Notes under the pieces: generated by a model | What the model was told of the DNA's origin: nothing | Databases searched by the model: none | What the model saw: the letters and a program-made list of their open reading frames with translations, nothing else | Translations under genes and position numbers: made by a program | Assembly (NCBI GenBank): GCA_045535635.1 | Contig: JAZSLZ010000108.1 | Span: forward strand, 1 to 5,144 | Source: RGIG8700 sp045535635 | GTDB lineage: Bacteria > Bacillota > Clostridia > RGIG6154 | Direction: 5' to 3' | Length of the DNA: 5,144 nt | Part shown: piece by piece, positions 1 to 5,095 of the stretch | How positions within the stretch are numbered: position 1 is the stretch's first letter | Layout: each line of letters begins with the position of its first letter

Positions 1-71
1 TATTTTTCAAGTAATTTCTGTGCCAAAACAGTTTTACCTGTATGTGATGCACCTGTAATTAATATTATCAT
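1..71 (-). CDS. P-loop ATPase/kinase-like protein, N-terminal fragment (cut by window edge)
   Basis: Reading leftward from the ATG at 71-69, 23 codons are open up to the window edge. The peptide opens with a short hydrophobic beta strand (MIILIT) followed directly by the Walker A motif GASHTGKT (residues 7-14) and a helix (VLAQKLLEK). This is the standard start of a P-loop NTPase that binds ATP or GTP phosphates. The strand-P-loop-helix at the extreme N terminus is typical of small kinases of the adenylate or nucleoside kinase fold and of short AAA-type ATPases. I recall clostridial proteins with similar starts annotated as ATP-binding protein or adenylate kinase, but the substrate cannot be told from this fragment. 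An AGGTGG ribosome binding site (76-81) lies 4 nt before the ATG. The gene is divergent from the dehydrogenase at 490, and its leader probably contains the hairpin array at 184-383. Confidence 0.75.
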   Translation of the reverse strand, partial: MIILITGASHTGKTVLAQKLLEK

Positions 72-75
72 CTTT

Positions 76-81
76 CCACCT
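76..81 (-). promoter_or_regulatory. Ribosome binding site of the P-loop ATPase gene
   Basis: On the minus strand AGGTGG is followed by AAAG and then the ATG at 71, a 4-nt spacing. The site abuts the left edge of the palindromic repeat at 82-126 and may even be contributed by it, because the repeat ends in a GGATGAG segment that runs into the AGGTGG. Confidence 0.6.
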
Positions 82-126
82 CATCCACCGCAAGCGGTCC
101 CCCTTCCCCTCAAGGGGAAGGCTTTT
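82..126. repeat. GC-rich double-hairpin palindromic repeat
   Basis: Two adjacent palindromes stand out from the AT-rich surroundings. ACCGC-AA-GCGGT lies at 87-98, and CCTTCCCCT-CA-AGGGGAAGG (9-bp stem, 2-nt loop) lies at 102-121, followed by CTTTT. The composition is unlike the flanks, which suggests an inserted repeat. I recall very similar CCTTCCCCTCAAGGGGAAGG elements scattered between genes in gut Clostridia, but copy number cannot be tested from one window. The T run after the stem on the plus strand is short, so a terminator role is doubtful. On the minus strand the element lies in the 5' leader of the ATPase gene, immediately before its ribosome binding site. Confidence 0.7.
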
Positions 127-183
127 GTCCCTTGTATATCAAACTTTAAAATTAGTGAACAATTTAGATGCCAATGATTTTTT

Positions 184-383
184 GTCGATATGCAATCTTC
201 GATTGCTCGATATATTTACCTCGTAAATTCGATATGTTTTTCGCATACGCTTCAAAACTAGATATGATATAAATCTCGTTGTCGTAAAGCAACATATCGA
301 GCCGCAAGGCATATCGAGTGCGATAGCACATATCGAAAATCTCGCAAGAGATTTATATCGACGATTTCATCTTTGATGAAATC
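184..383. repeat. Palindromic hairpin array with TCGATAT/ATATCGA spacers
   Basis: A run of short hairpins is separated by a 7-nt spacer. Spacers TCGATAT lie at 185-191, 207-213 and 229-235, with a degenerate TAGATAT at 259-265. The reverse complement ATATCGA lies at 294-300, 311-317, 330-336 and 355-361. The array is therefore an inverted arrangement of four plus four spacers, bounded by GTCGATAT (184-191) and ATATCGAC (355-362). Hairpins: GCAATC/GATTGC (192-206); ATTTAC/GTAAAT (214-228); GTTTT/AAAAC (236-258, imperfect inside); GTTGT/GCAAC with one G-T pair (278-293); GCC-GCAA-GGC (301-310); GTGC-GATA-GCAC (318-329); AAATCTC-GCAA-GAGATTT (337-354); GATTTCATC-TTT-GATGAAATC (363-383). Stem sequences differ from each other while the spacers are conserved. 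No protein is encoded. It most resembles a non-autonomous, MITE- or REP-like intergenic element; mobility and function are unknown. Confidence 0.85.
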
Positions 384-412
384 ATTATAACACATCTATA
401 TAAATTAATCAA
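384..412 (-). promoter_or_regulatory. Probable leftward sigma-A promoter for the P-loop ATPase gene
   Basis: On the minus strand, TTGATT (412-407) is followed after 17 nt by TATAAT (389-384), with an extended -10 TG two bases upstream (TGTTATAAT). Transcription would begin near 377, inside the last hairpin of the array, giving a leader of about 305 nt before the ATG at 71. The -35 matches consensus at four of six positions. The DNA is AT-rich, so a chance match is possible, but the perfect -10, the TGn extension and the 17-nt spacing together make it credible. Confidence 0.6.
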
Positions 413-431
413 TATTACATAACACTTTACA

Positions 432-460
432 TTGACAATTAATTGGAAATATTGTATAAT
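432..460 (+). promoter_or_regulatory. Consensus sigma-A promoter of the hydroxyacid dehydrogenase gene
   Basis: TTGACA (432-437) and TATAAT (455-460) are both perfect consensus hexamers with an ideal 17-nt spacer. Transcription should start near 467, leaving a leader of roughly 23 nt. The promoter lies outside the hairpin array, so the array is not part of this transcript. Its strength suggests constitutive high expression; no obvious operator palindrome overlaps it. Its -35 lies about 20 bp from that of the leftward promoter at 384-412, a back-to-back arrangement. Confidence 0.85.
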
Positions 461-478
461 TAATAAAAATTTACAGGT

Positions 479-484
479 AGGTGG
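479..484 (+). promoter_or_regulatory. Ribosome binding site that sets the dehydrogenase start at 490
   Basis: AGGTGG is followed by AAAAC and ATG at 490-492, a 5-nt spacing. An in-frame GTG at 481-483 lies inside this site and would extend the protein by three residues, but it has only a poor AGG three bases upstream. The ATG at 490 is therefore preferred. Confidence 0.75.
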
Positions 485-489
485 AAAAC

Positions 490-1521
490 ATGAAAATATT
501 AGTAGCAAAACCAGGTGGAAATCAGGTATTCGACACTTTTTTCAGCGAAAGAGCAAGAGCAGAAATCGAAAAAATTGGCGAAGTTATCTATAATGACCTT
601 GGCAGAGAGTTTACAGATGACGAATTAAAAGAAGCTCTCAAAGATGTTGATGCAGTTTTTACAGGATGGGGCACACAAAAATATGATGCAAACATTCTTG
701 AAAAAGCTGATAAGCTTAAAATCATCGCTCATACAGGCGGAAGTGCAGCAGCACTTGTTTCTGATGAACTTCCAAAAAGAAATATAACACTTCTTACAGG
801 TAACAGACTTTATGCAGAATCTGTTGCTGAAGGTGCTCTTTGTTACATACTTTTAGCACAGCGTATGATGCTTGGTGATATTAATACAACAAAAGAAATC
901 GGTTGGCCTGATACTTTTGTTGCAAATAAAGGACTTAAAGGAAAAGTAATTGGCCTTATCGGCTTTGGTATGATTTCAGAAAATTTAGCAAGAATTTTAA
1001 CTGCTTTTGACTGCAAAATCAAAATCTGTTCAGGACATCTTTCACAGGAAACTGCAGATAAATATAATGCTGAAAAATGTTCACTTGATGAAATTTTTGA
1101 AACATGTGATATTGTTTCAGTTCATACTGCATTAAATGATAAGAGCTATCATTCAATCGGTAAAGAACAGCTTGATAAGATGAAAGATGATGCATTACTT
1201 ATCAATACAGCAAGAGGTGCAGTTATCAACGAAGCAGAAATGATTGAAGTGCTTAAAACAGGAAGAATAAGAGCAATTCTTGATGTTTACGAAAACGAAC
1301 CTCTTCCAATGGATTCAGGCTTAAGAGGACTTGATAATGTTATTTTAATGCCTCACAGAGGTGGTCCTACAACCGATGTCAGAGAATGGGTTACAATTGA
1401 ACTGGCGCAGGATGTTAAAAAGTTCTTTGACGGTGAAACTAATCTTAAGCATCAGATTTCTCTTGAATACGCAAGTAGAATGACAGATGAAACCAAGTTC
1501 AAAAAGCAACTTGGGGGTTGA
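490..1521 (+). CDS. D-isomer-specific 2-hydroxyacid dehydrogenase, substrate unknown
   Basis: A cytoplasmic oxidoreductase of 343 residues that by family interconverts a 2-keto acid and a D-2-hydroxy acid with a nicotinamide cofactor. The layout is the usual split one: an N-terminal catalytic half, then the nucleotide-binding domain from about residue 105 to 290, then a return to the catalytic domain. The Rossmann fingerprint is IGLIGFGMIS (residues 154-163), GxGxxS instead of GxGxxG. The catalytic triad is present: Arg242 in NTARGAVIN, Glu270 in DVYENEPLP and His289 in MPHRGGPT. The strand after the fingerprint ends KICSGH, without the acidic residue that usually selects NAD, so NADP use is possible (inference). 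About 30 residues follow the last conserved helix. The start is the ATG at 490, not the upstream GTG at 481. It has its own strong promoter and terminator, so it is probably a single-gene transcript. Glyoxylate, hydroxypyruvate, phosphoglycerate or another keto acid cannot be chosen between. Confidence 0.9.
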   Translation: MKILVAKPGGNQVFDTFFSERARAEIEKIGEVIYNDLGREFTDDELKEALKDVDAVFTGWGTQKYDANILEKADKLKIIAHTGGSAAALVSDELPKRNITLLTGNRLYAESVAEGALCYILLAQRMMLGDINTTKEIGWPDTFVANKGLKGKVIGLIGFGMISENLARILTAFDCKIKICSGHLSQETADKYNAEKCSLDEIFETCDIVSVHTALNDKSYHSIGKEQLDKMKDDALLINTARGAVINEAEMIEVLKTGRIRAILDVYENEPLPMDSGLRGLDNVILMPHRGGPTTDVREWVTIELAQDVKKFFDGETNLKHQISLEYASRMTDETKFKKQLGG

Positions 1522-1533
1522 TATAATAAATTT

Positions 1534-1568
1534 AAAGAGCGTAAAGTAATTAAACTTTACGCTCTTTT
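1534..1568. terminator. Bidirectional intrinsic terminator between convergent genes
   Basis: A perfect 14-bp stem (1534-1547 with 1554-1567, AAAGAGCGTAAAGT and its complement) closes a 6-nt AATTAA loop. On the plus strand the stem runs into TTTTATTATAT, and on the minus strand the A-rich base of the stem gives a TTTAAATTTATTATAT tail. It starts 13 nt after the dehydrogenase stop and ends 2 nt before the queA stop, so it should end transcription from both sides. Confidence 0.9.
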
Positions 1569-1569
1569 A

Positions 1570-2607
1570 TTATATGATAAACATTGCATCTCCAAATGAA
1601 AAGAATCTGTAGTTGTTTTCTTTTGCACATTCATAGGCCTTAAGAATTTCTTCTCTATTGTATAAAGCACTTACTAACATAAGTAAAGTAGATTCAGGCA
1701 GATGAAAATTTGTTATAAGACCATCAATAACCTTAAATTTATAGCCTGGATATATAAAGATATCTGTATTTTCAGCTTTCGGGACTAAAAAACCTTGTTC
1801 GTCAGCAGCAGATTCAAGTGTTCTTGTAGATGTAGTTCCCACTGAAATTACTCGGCCACCGTTTTTCTTTGTTTCGTTAATAATATTACACGCTGTTTCG
1901 TCAATTTCATAAAATTCAGAATGCATTTTATGGTCTGTTATTTTTTCTACCTTAACAGGGCGAAAGGTACCTAGTCCAACATGAAGTGTTACATAGGCTA
2001 TTTTGATACCCTTTGACTTGATTTTTTCAAGTAAATCTTTGGTAAAATGCAGACCTGCAGTAGGAGCTGCAGCAGAACCTGGATTTTTAGAATAAACTGT
2101 CTGATACCTGTCTTTATCCTCAAGTTTTTCAGTTATGTATGGAGGCAGCGGCATCTGTCCAAGCTTATCAAGCACTTCTTCAAAAATACCCTCATACTCA
2201 AATTTAACTTTTTTAAGTCCGTCATCTTCGCTTTCGCCGATTATAGCTTTAAGTTCTCCGATTCCAAAAGAAACAACAGTTCCCTCTTTGACTCTTTTGC
2301 CAGGTCTTACCATACATTCCCACATATTATCTTCTGTAAGTCTTTTAAGTAAAAAAACTTCAATGTTAGCACCGGTTTCTTCTTTAATACCTAGTAATCT
2401 AGCAGGAATAACTTTTGTATCATTTAATACAAGACAATCTTTTTCATCAAGCAAATCTATAATATCTGAAAATAGTTTATGCTCAATAGTTTTAGTATTA
2501 CGGTTAAGTACCATAAGCTTAGATGAACTTCTGTCTTTTAATGGAGTTTGAGCAATAAATTCCTTTGGTAAATCATAGTTGAAATCAGAAAGTGTCCATT
2601 CAATCAT
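1570..2607 (-). CDS. queA: S-adenosylmethionine:tRNA ribosyltransferase-isomerase QueA
   Basis: A cytoplasmic enzyme of queuosine synthesis. It transfers and isomerises the ribosyl group of S-adenosylmethionine onto 7-aminomethyl-7-deazaguanine in tRNA (GUN anticodons), giving epoxyqueuosine. At 345 residues it is full length for the family. Family blocks are all present: FNYDLPKEFIAQTPL (9-23), LNDTKVIPARLLG (61-73), PGSAAAPTAGLHFT (176-189), HVGLGTFRPV (209-218), NFHLPESTLLMLVSALY (300-316) and the C-terminal YRFFSFGDAM (333-342). The ATG at 2607-2605 overlaps the end of spoIID by 8 nt (ATGATTGA), and an AGGAGG (2617-2622) lies 9 nt upstream inside spoIID, so translation is probably coupled. 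Transcription likely comes from the spoIID promoter. The usual partner tgt is not next door: the gene is last in its operon, at the bidirectional terminator. No preQ1 riboswitch is seen before it. Confidence 0.97.
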   Translation of the reverse strand: MIEWTLSDFNYDLPKEFIAQTPLKDRSSSKLMVLNRNTKTIEHKLFSDIIDLLDEKDCLVLNDTKVIPARLLGIKEETGANIEVFLLKRLTEDNMWECMVRPGKRVKEGTVVSFGIGELKAIIGESEDDGLKKVKFEYEGIFEEVLDKLGQMPLPPYITEKLEDKDRYQTVYSKNPGSAAAPTAGLHFTKDLLEKIKSKGIKIAYVTLHVGLGTFRPVKVEKITDHKMHSEFYEIDETACNIINETKKNGGRVISVGTTSTRTLESAADEQGFLVPKAENTDIFIYPGYKFKVIDGLITNFHLPESTLLMLVSALYNREEILKAYECAKENNYRFFSFGDAMFII

Positions 2608-3919
2608 TTAATAATTCCTCCTGTAGAACACATTTCACCTCAACTCCTGTAAAATAATGTTCAATTATCTGTTTGTATGTGTATCCTGCATTAGCAAAGG
2701 CTTTCGCACCATTTTGGCTCATACCAATACCGTGACCATAGCCATAACCTGTAATTTGTATTCCTGTAAATTCGCCATCTTGACTTTCAAAAACCTGAGT
2801 GCCGTCTTTCGACAATACATTAACCTTTTTGTCTACTGAATTAATTCCATCTGCTGATATTACATTCATTTTAATGTCAGAATTTTCAAGACCTGCAGCC
2901 GTAAGAACTGAAAGTTTAATATCGCTACCTTTATCTGTAATTTTATTAATAGAATAAGTCTGACTTCTAAGAGCTAATATATCTCTTGTTTTGCCAAGTG
3001 TATAGCTTTTACTTTCGTTTGTTCCTTTTACTGTAAGCTTCATAACAGCACCTTGTTTGTTATATTCGTCAACATTAACATCAACAATATCACCCAAATC
3101 AAGACCTTTTTTATTGAATAAATCGGTTAATTCATCTTTAGTATAATTCACAGTCCATTTGCCGTTATCCTTAATTACTGAGCTTTGCAGAGAATCATCT
3201 ACAGGAACTAAGTATGGATAAGTGGTACTTCCCCATACGTCTTTAACATCAAGCGTTGTACCATTGCTTGTTGCGAAATAAAAAACTTCTGCAATATTGC
3301 CGTTGTAGGTAGCAACCATACCTCTTGTTTCATCAACCGCTTTAGTACAATCTTCTTTTTCTGCATTAATACCGCCATAAACCTGTGATAAAGTATTATC
3401 AGTAACGTCAAAGCCGTATTTTTCAAATTTGCCTAATTGTGTTGCGGCATAAGTTCTGGCACAGACAGCCTGAGCTTTTAAAGCTTCAACAGGCCAACCT
3501 GTTGACATTTCAAGAGGTACAACACCATAAAGATATTCTTCAAGTTTAACGCAGTTAATAACATTAATACCTTTATCGGTAAGTAAAAGTCTTATATATC
3601 CGCGATACGGTTTACCATCAACATTAATTATATTGTTTTCTGTTAGAAATTCTACATTATTTACCTGATATAAAACATTATTAATTAAAAATCCGCTTTC
3701 TCCTATACCTATTGTGTACGAATTATCGGTAACAGAATCAAAGCTGTCCCCTTTTAAGCATACATTTTCTCCAGAAATGGTTAGAGCCTGTTTTGCAGTT
3801 GTGTTATAAAAAAGACCAACCCTTATGTACTCCGGAATATCAAACTGCGCCATTGCAGAGAAACTAATAGAAAATGTTATCATAATAACAACAATAAATA
3901 AACAAATTAATCTTTTCAC
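2600..3919 (-). CDS. spoIID: SpoIID/LytB-family peptidoglycan lytic transglycosylase
   Basis: An exported cell-wall protein of 439 residues. SpoIID of Bacillus cleaves glycan strands to produce denuded glycan during engulfment of the forespore; that role here is by homology. Residues 1-24 form a signal peptide (Lys2-Arg3, hydrophobic core to about 20) with a possible AMA cleavage site before Gln25, although it could stay as a membrane anchor. The SpoIID domain spans about 110-235 and contains GVVPLEMSTGWPVEALKAQ (132-150), whose Glu137 aligns with the catalytic glutamate, then SQVYGG (178-183) and ATSNGTT (216-222). The conserved C-terminal block is GYGYGHGIGMSQNGA (391-405). A less conserved stretch of about 65 residues (roughly 320-385) precedes it. 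The start is GTG at 3919-3917, fixed by AGGAGA 5 nt upstream; an ATG two bases earlier is out of frame and hits TGA at once. True SpoIID and LytB-type paralogs cannot be separated with certainty. Confidence 0.9.
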   Translation of the reverse strand: MKRLICLFIVVIMITFSISFSAMAQFDIPEYIRVGLFYNTTAKQALTISGENVCLKGDSFDSVTDNSYTIGIGESGFLINNVLYQVNNVEFLTENNIINVDGKPYRGYIRLLLTDKGINVINCVKLEEYLYGVVPLEMSTGWPVEALKAQAVCARTYAATQLGKFEKYGFDVTDNTLSQVYGGINAEKEDCTKAVDETRGMVATYNGNIAEVFYFATSNGTTLDVKDVWGSTTYPYLVPVDDSLQSSVIKDNGKWTVNYTKDELTDLFNKKGLDLGDIVDVNVDEYNKQGAVMKLTVKGTNESKSYTLGKTRDILALRSQTYSINKITDKGSDIKLSVLTAAGLENSDIKMNVISADGINSVDKKVNVLSKDGTQVFESQDGEFTGIQITGYGYGHGIGMSQNGAKAFANAGYTYKQIIEHYFTGVEVKCVLQEELLND

Positions 3920-3924
3920 ATTTT

Positions 3925-3930
3925 TCTCCT
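3925..3930 (-). promoter_or_regulatory. Ribosome binding site fixing the GTG start of spoIID
   Basis: AGGAGA on the minus strand lies 5 nt before GTG (3919-3917). The overlapping ATG (3921-3919) is only 3 nt away and is followed immediately by TGA, so GTG is the only sensible start for the long frame; the next in-frame ATG would remove half of the signal peptide. Confidence 0.75.
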
Positions 3931-3950
3931 GTTTAAAATATTATGTAAAC

Positions 3951-3979
3951 ATTGTAACATCAGATAATGATTTTATCAA
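3951..3979 (-). promoter_or_regulatory. Probable sigma-A promoter for spoIID-queA
   Basis: On the minus strand, TTGATA (3979-3974), a 17-nt spacer and TACAAT (3956-3951) are preceded by a TGn extended -10 (TGTTACAAT). The start of transcription would be near 3944, about 25 nt before the GTG. It lies in the only real gap of the minus-strand cluster (3920-3993). The gap holds no convincing terminator, so read-through from ispA may add to expression. The sequence looks like a vegetative promoter; I could not place a clear sigma-E type site. Confidence 0.55.
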
Positions 3980-3993
3980 ATATAAATATTGGT

Positions 3994-4875
3994 TCAATTT
4001 ACTCTTGTTGCCAGTTCTTCAACCAACATACATAAAAATTGTGACTTTTCACCAAAAATTGATAAAGCATCTCTGGCTTTTTGAGTACACGCTTCAATCA
4101 TTTCACGACACTTATCTTTGCCATAAACAGATAAATATGTGCTTTTGCCTTTTTCAATATCGCTGCCTTTTGTTTTTCCTGTATCTGCATTAGGGTCATT
4201 ATCAAGAAGATCGTCAACTAACTGGAATGCTAAACCTAATAAATCACCGTAAGTCTTGGCAGCTTCTATCTGTTCATCGCTTCCCCCTGCAATCATAACT
4301 CCTGAAACTACAGCAGCTTTAAAAAGAGCTCCTGTTTTAAGTCTGTTAAGTACAACTATAGTTTCTTCATCGGCAGAAATTCCTTCGCACTTTAGGTCAA
4401 TTTCTTGTCCACCCATCATCCCTTCAGCTCCTGCACATTTAGCAATATATTTCATTGCATCAAGTTGTCCTTTTGTCTGTACTGCCTGAGCCATAACTTC
4501 AAAGGGTCTCACAAGCAAAACATCTCCTGCAAGTATTGCGGTAGCTTCGCCATAAACTATATGATTTGTAGGATTTCCTCTTCTTAAATCGTCATCATCC
4601 ATTGCAGGAAGGTCATCATGAATAAGAGAAGAATTATGAATCATTTCAAGACCTGCTGCAAAATTTTCGGCAGCTTCTGCCTTTCCCCCTGCCATTTCAC
4701 AGGCTGCAAGTAGGATTATCGGTCTTATTCTTTTACCTTTTGCCAAAAGACTGTAGTTAATAGCATCAAATAAATTTTGTTGCTTACAGGGGTAATCAAG
4801 CTTTAAGTTATTAATTGTATTTTCAGCAATTAATAAATACTTTTCCTTTAAAGCGTTATACTCATTTTTATTCAT
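3994..4875 (-). CDS. ispA: Polyprenyl (farnesyl/geranylgeranyl-type) diphosphate synthase
   Basis: A cytoplasmic isoprenoid enzyme of 293 residues that adds isopentenyl diphosphate units to an allylic diphosphate, making C15 or longer precursors for quinone, carrier-lipid or prenyl synthesis. Motifs: GKRIRPIL-like block (47-54, GKRIRPII), first aspartate-rich motif DDLPAMDDDDLRRG (87-100) and second motif FQLVDDLLD (217-225), followed by GKTKGSDIEKGKSTY. These bind the Mg-diphosphates. The first motif has the two-residue insert of bacterial farnesyl synthases, but the fifth residue before it is Ser82 (IHNSSLIHDD) where these enzymes typically carry Tyr, which may lengthen the product. The ATG at 4875 overlaps the xseB stop by 8 nt (ATGAATAA); its own ribosome binding site is weak (AAGGA 11 nt upstream), which fits translational coupling. 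xseA-xseB-ispA is a familiar Firmicute order; dxs, often next, is absent here. Confidence 0.93.
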   Translation of the reverse strand: MNKNEYNALKEKYLLIAENTINNLKLDYPCKQQNLFDAINYSLLAKGKRIRPIILLAACEMAGGKAEAAENFAAGLEMIHNSSLIHDDLPAMDDDDLRRGNPTNHIVYGEATAILAGDVLLVRPFEVMAQAVQTKGQLDAMKYIAKCAGAEGMMGGQEIDLKCEGISADEETIVVLNRLKTGALFKAAVVSGVMIAGGSDEQIEAAKTYGDLLGLAFQLVDDLLDNDPNADTGKTKGSDIEKGKSTYLSVYGKDKCREMIEACTQKARDALSIFGEKSQFLCMLVEELATRVN

Positions 4876-5095
4876 TTTCTTCTATATCCTTTTCAATAAT
4901 TCCGTTTTTGGTTTTAGATAATATTTTAATTTTTTGTTCAGCTTCATCAATCATTTTATTGCAGTAAACTGAAAGTTCAGTTCCCTGCTTATATAATTCA
5001 ACCATTTCATTAAGACTAACTTTTCCTGCTTCTAGTTTTTCGGAAATTTCTTCAATTTTTTTTATTGCTTCTTCAAATGTTAGTTTATTATTCAT
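4868..5095 (-). CDS. xseB: Exodeoxyribonuclease VII small subunit
   Basis: The 75-residue small subunit of exonuclease VII, which with several copies per XseA chain degrades single-stranded DNA to oligonucleotides from both ends. The family signature is complete: LTFEEAIKKIEEISEKLEAG (5-24), then VSLNEMVELYKQGTEL (26-41) and a second helix with CNKMIDEAEQKIKIL (45-59). The chain is charged and helical, forming the expected helical hairpin that wraps XseA; the tail after 60 is acidic and variable. Length is normal. The ATG at 5095-5093 has AAGGAG (5103-5108) 7 nt upstream, located inside the end of xseA. It overlaps xseA by 8 nt and ispA by 8 nt, both with the same ATGAATAA, so subunit ratios may be set by coupled translation. 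Confidence 0.95.
   Translation of the reverse strand: MNNKLTFEEAIKKIEEISEKLEAGKVSLNEMVELYKQGTELSVYCNKMIDEAEQKIKILSKTKNGIIEKDIEENE

Noticed and set aside
102..126. Intrinsic terminator for a plus-strand transcript
   Set aside because: The GC stem is good, but only four T follow before GTCCC, and no plus-strand gene lies upstream in the window. A repeat is the better explanation.
184..383. CRISPR array
   Set aside because: The repeated unit is only 7 nt, changes orientation half way, and the intervening segments are self-complementary and of unequal length. None of this fits CRISPR repeats and spacers.
481..489. GTG at 481 as start of the dehydrogenase
   Set aside because: The GTG is part of the AGGTGG ribosome binding site that serves the ATG at 490, and the family N terminus begins at MKILVAKPGG.
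2135..2551. 138-codon open frame on the plus strand, with a shorter one at 2047-2352
   Set aside because: Both lie antisense to the clearly real queA, have Ser-rich or low-complexity translations with no family motif, and lack good ribosome binding sites.
2608..2660. preQ1 riboswitch before queA
   Set aside because: The upstream bases are coding sequence of spoIID, and no pseudoknot-like hairpin with an A-rich tail was found near the ribosome binding site.
3208..3426. 72-codon minus-strand open frame
   Set aside because: It lies inside spoIID in another frame and matches no family; the SpoIID frame carries the conserved motifs here.
3920..3993. Terminator after ispA
   Set aside because: Only a 5-bp AT-rich stem (GATAA/TTATC, 3963-3977) is present, with no following T run in the minus direction.
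3825..4193. 122-codon open frame on the plus strand
   Set aside because: It spans the antisense of the spoIID start, the promoter gap and the ispA end; the translation is an unpatterned run of Phe, Leu and Cys from AT-rich DNA.
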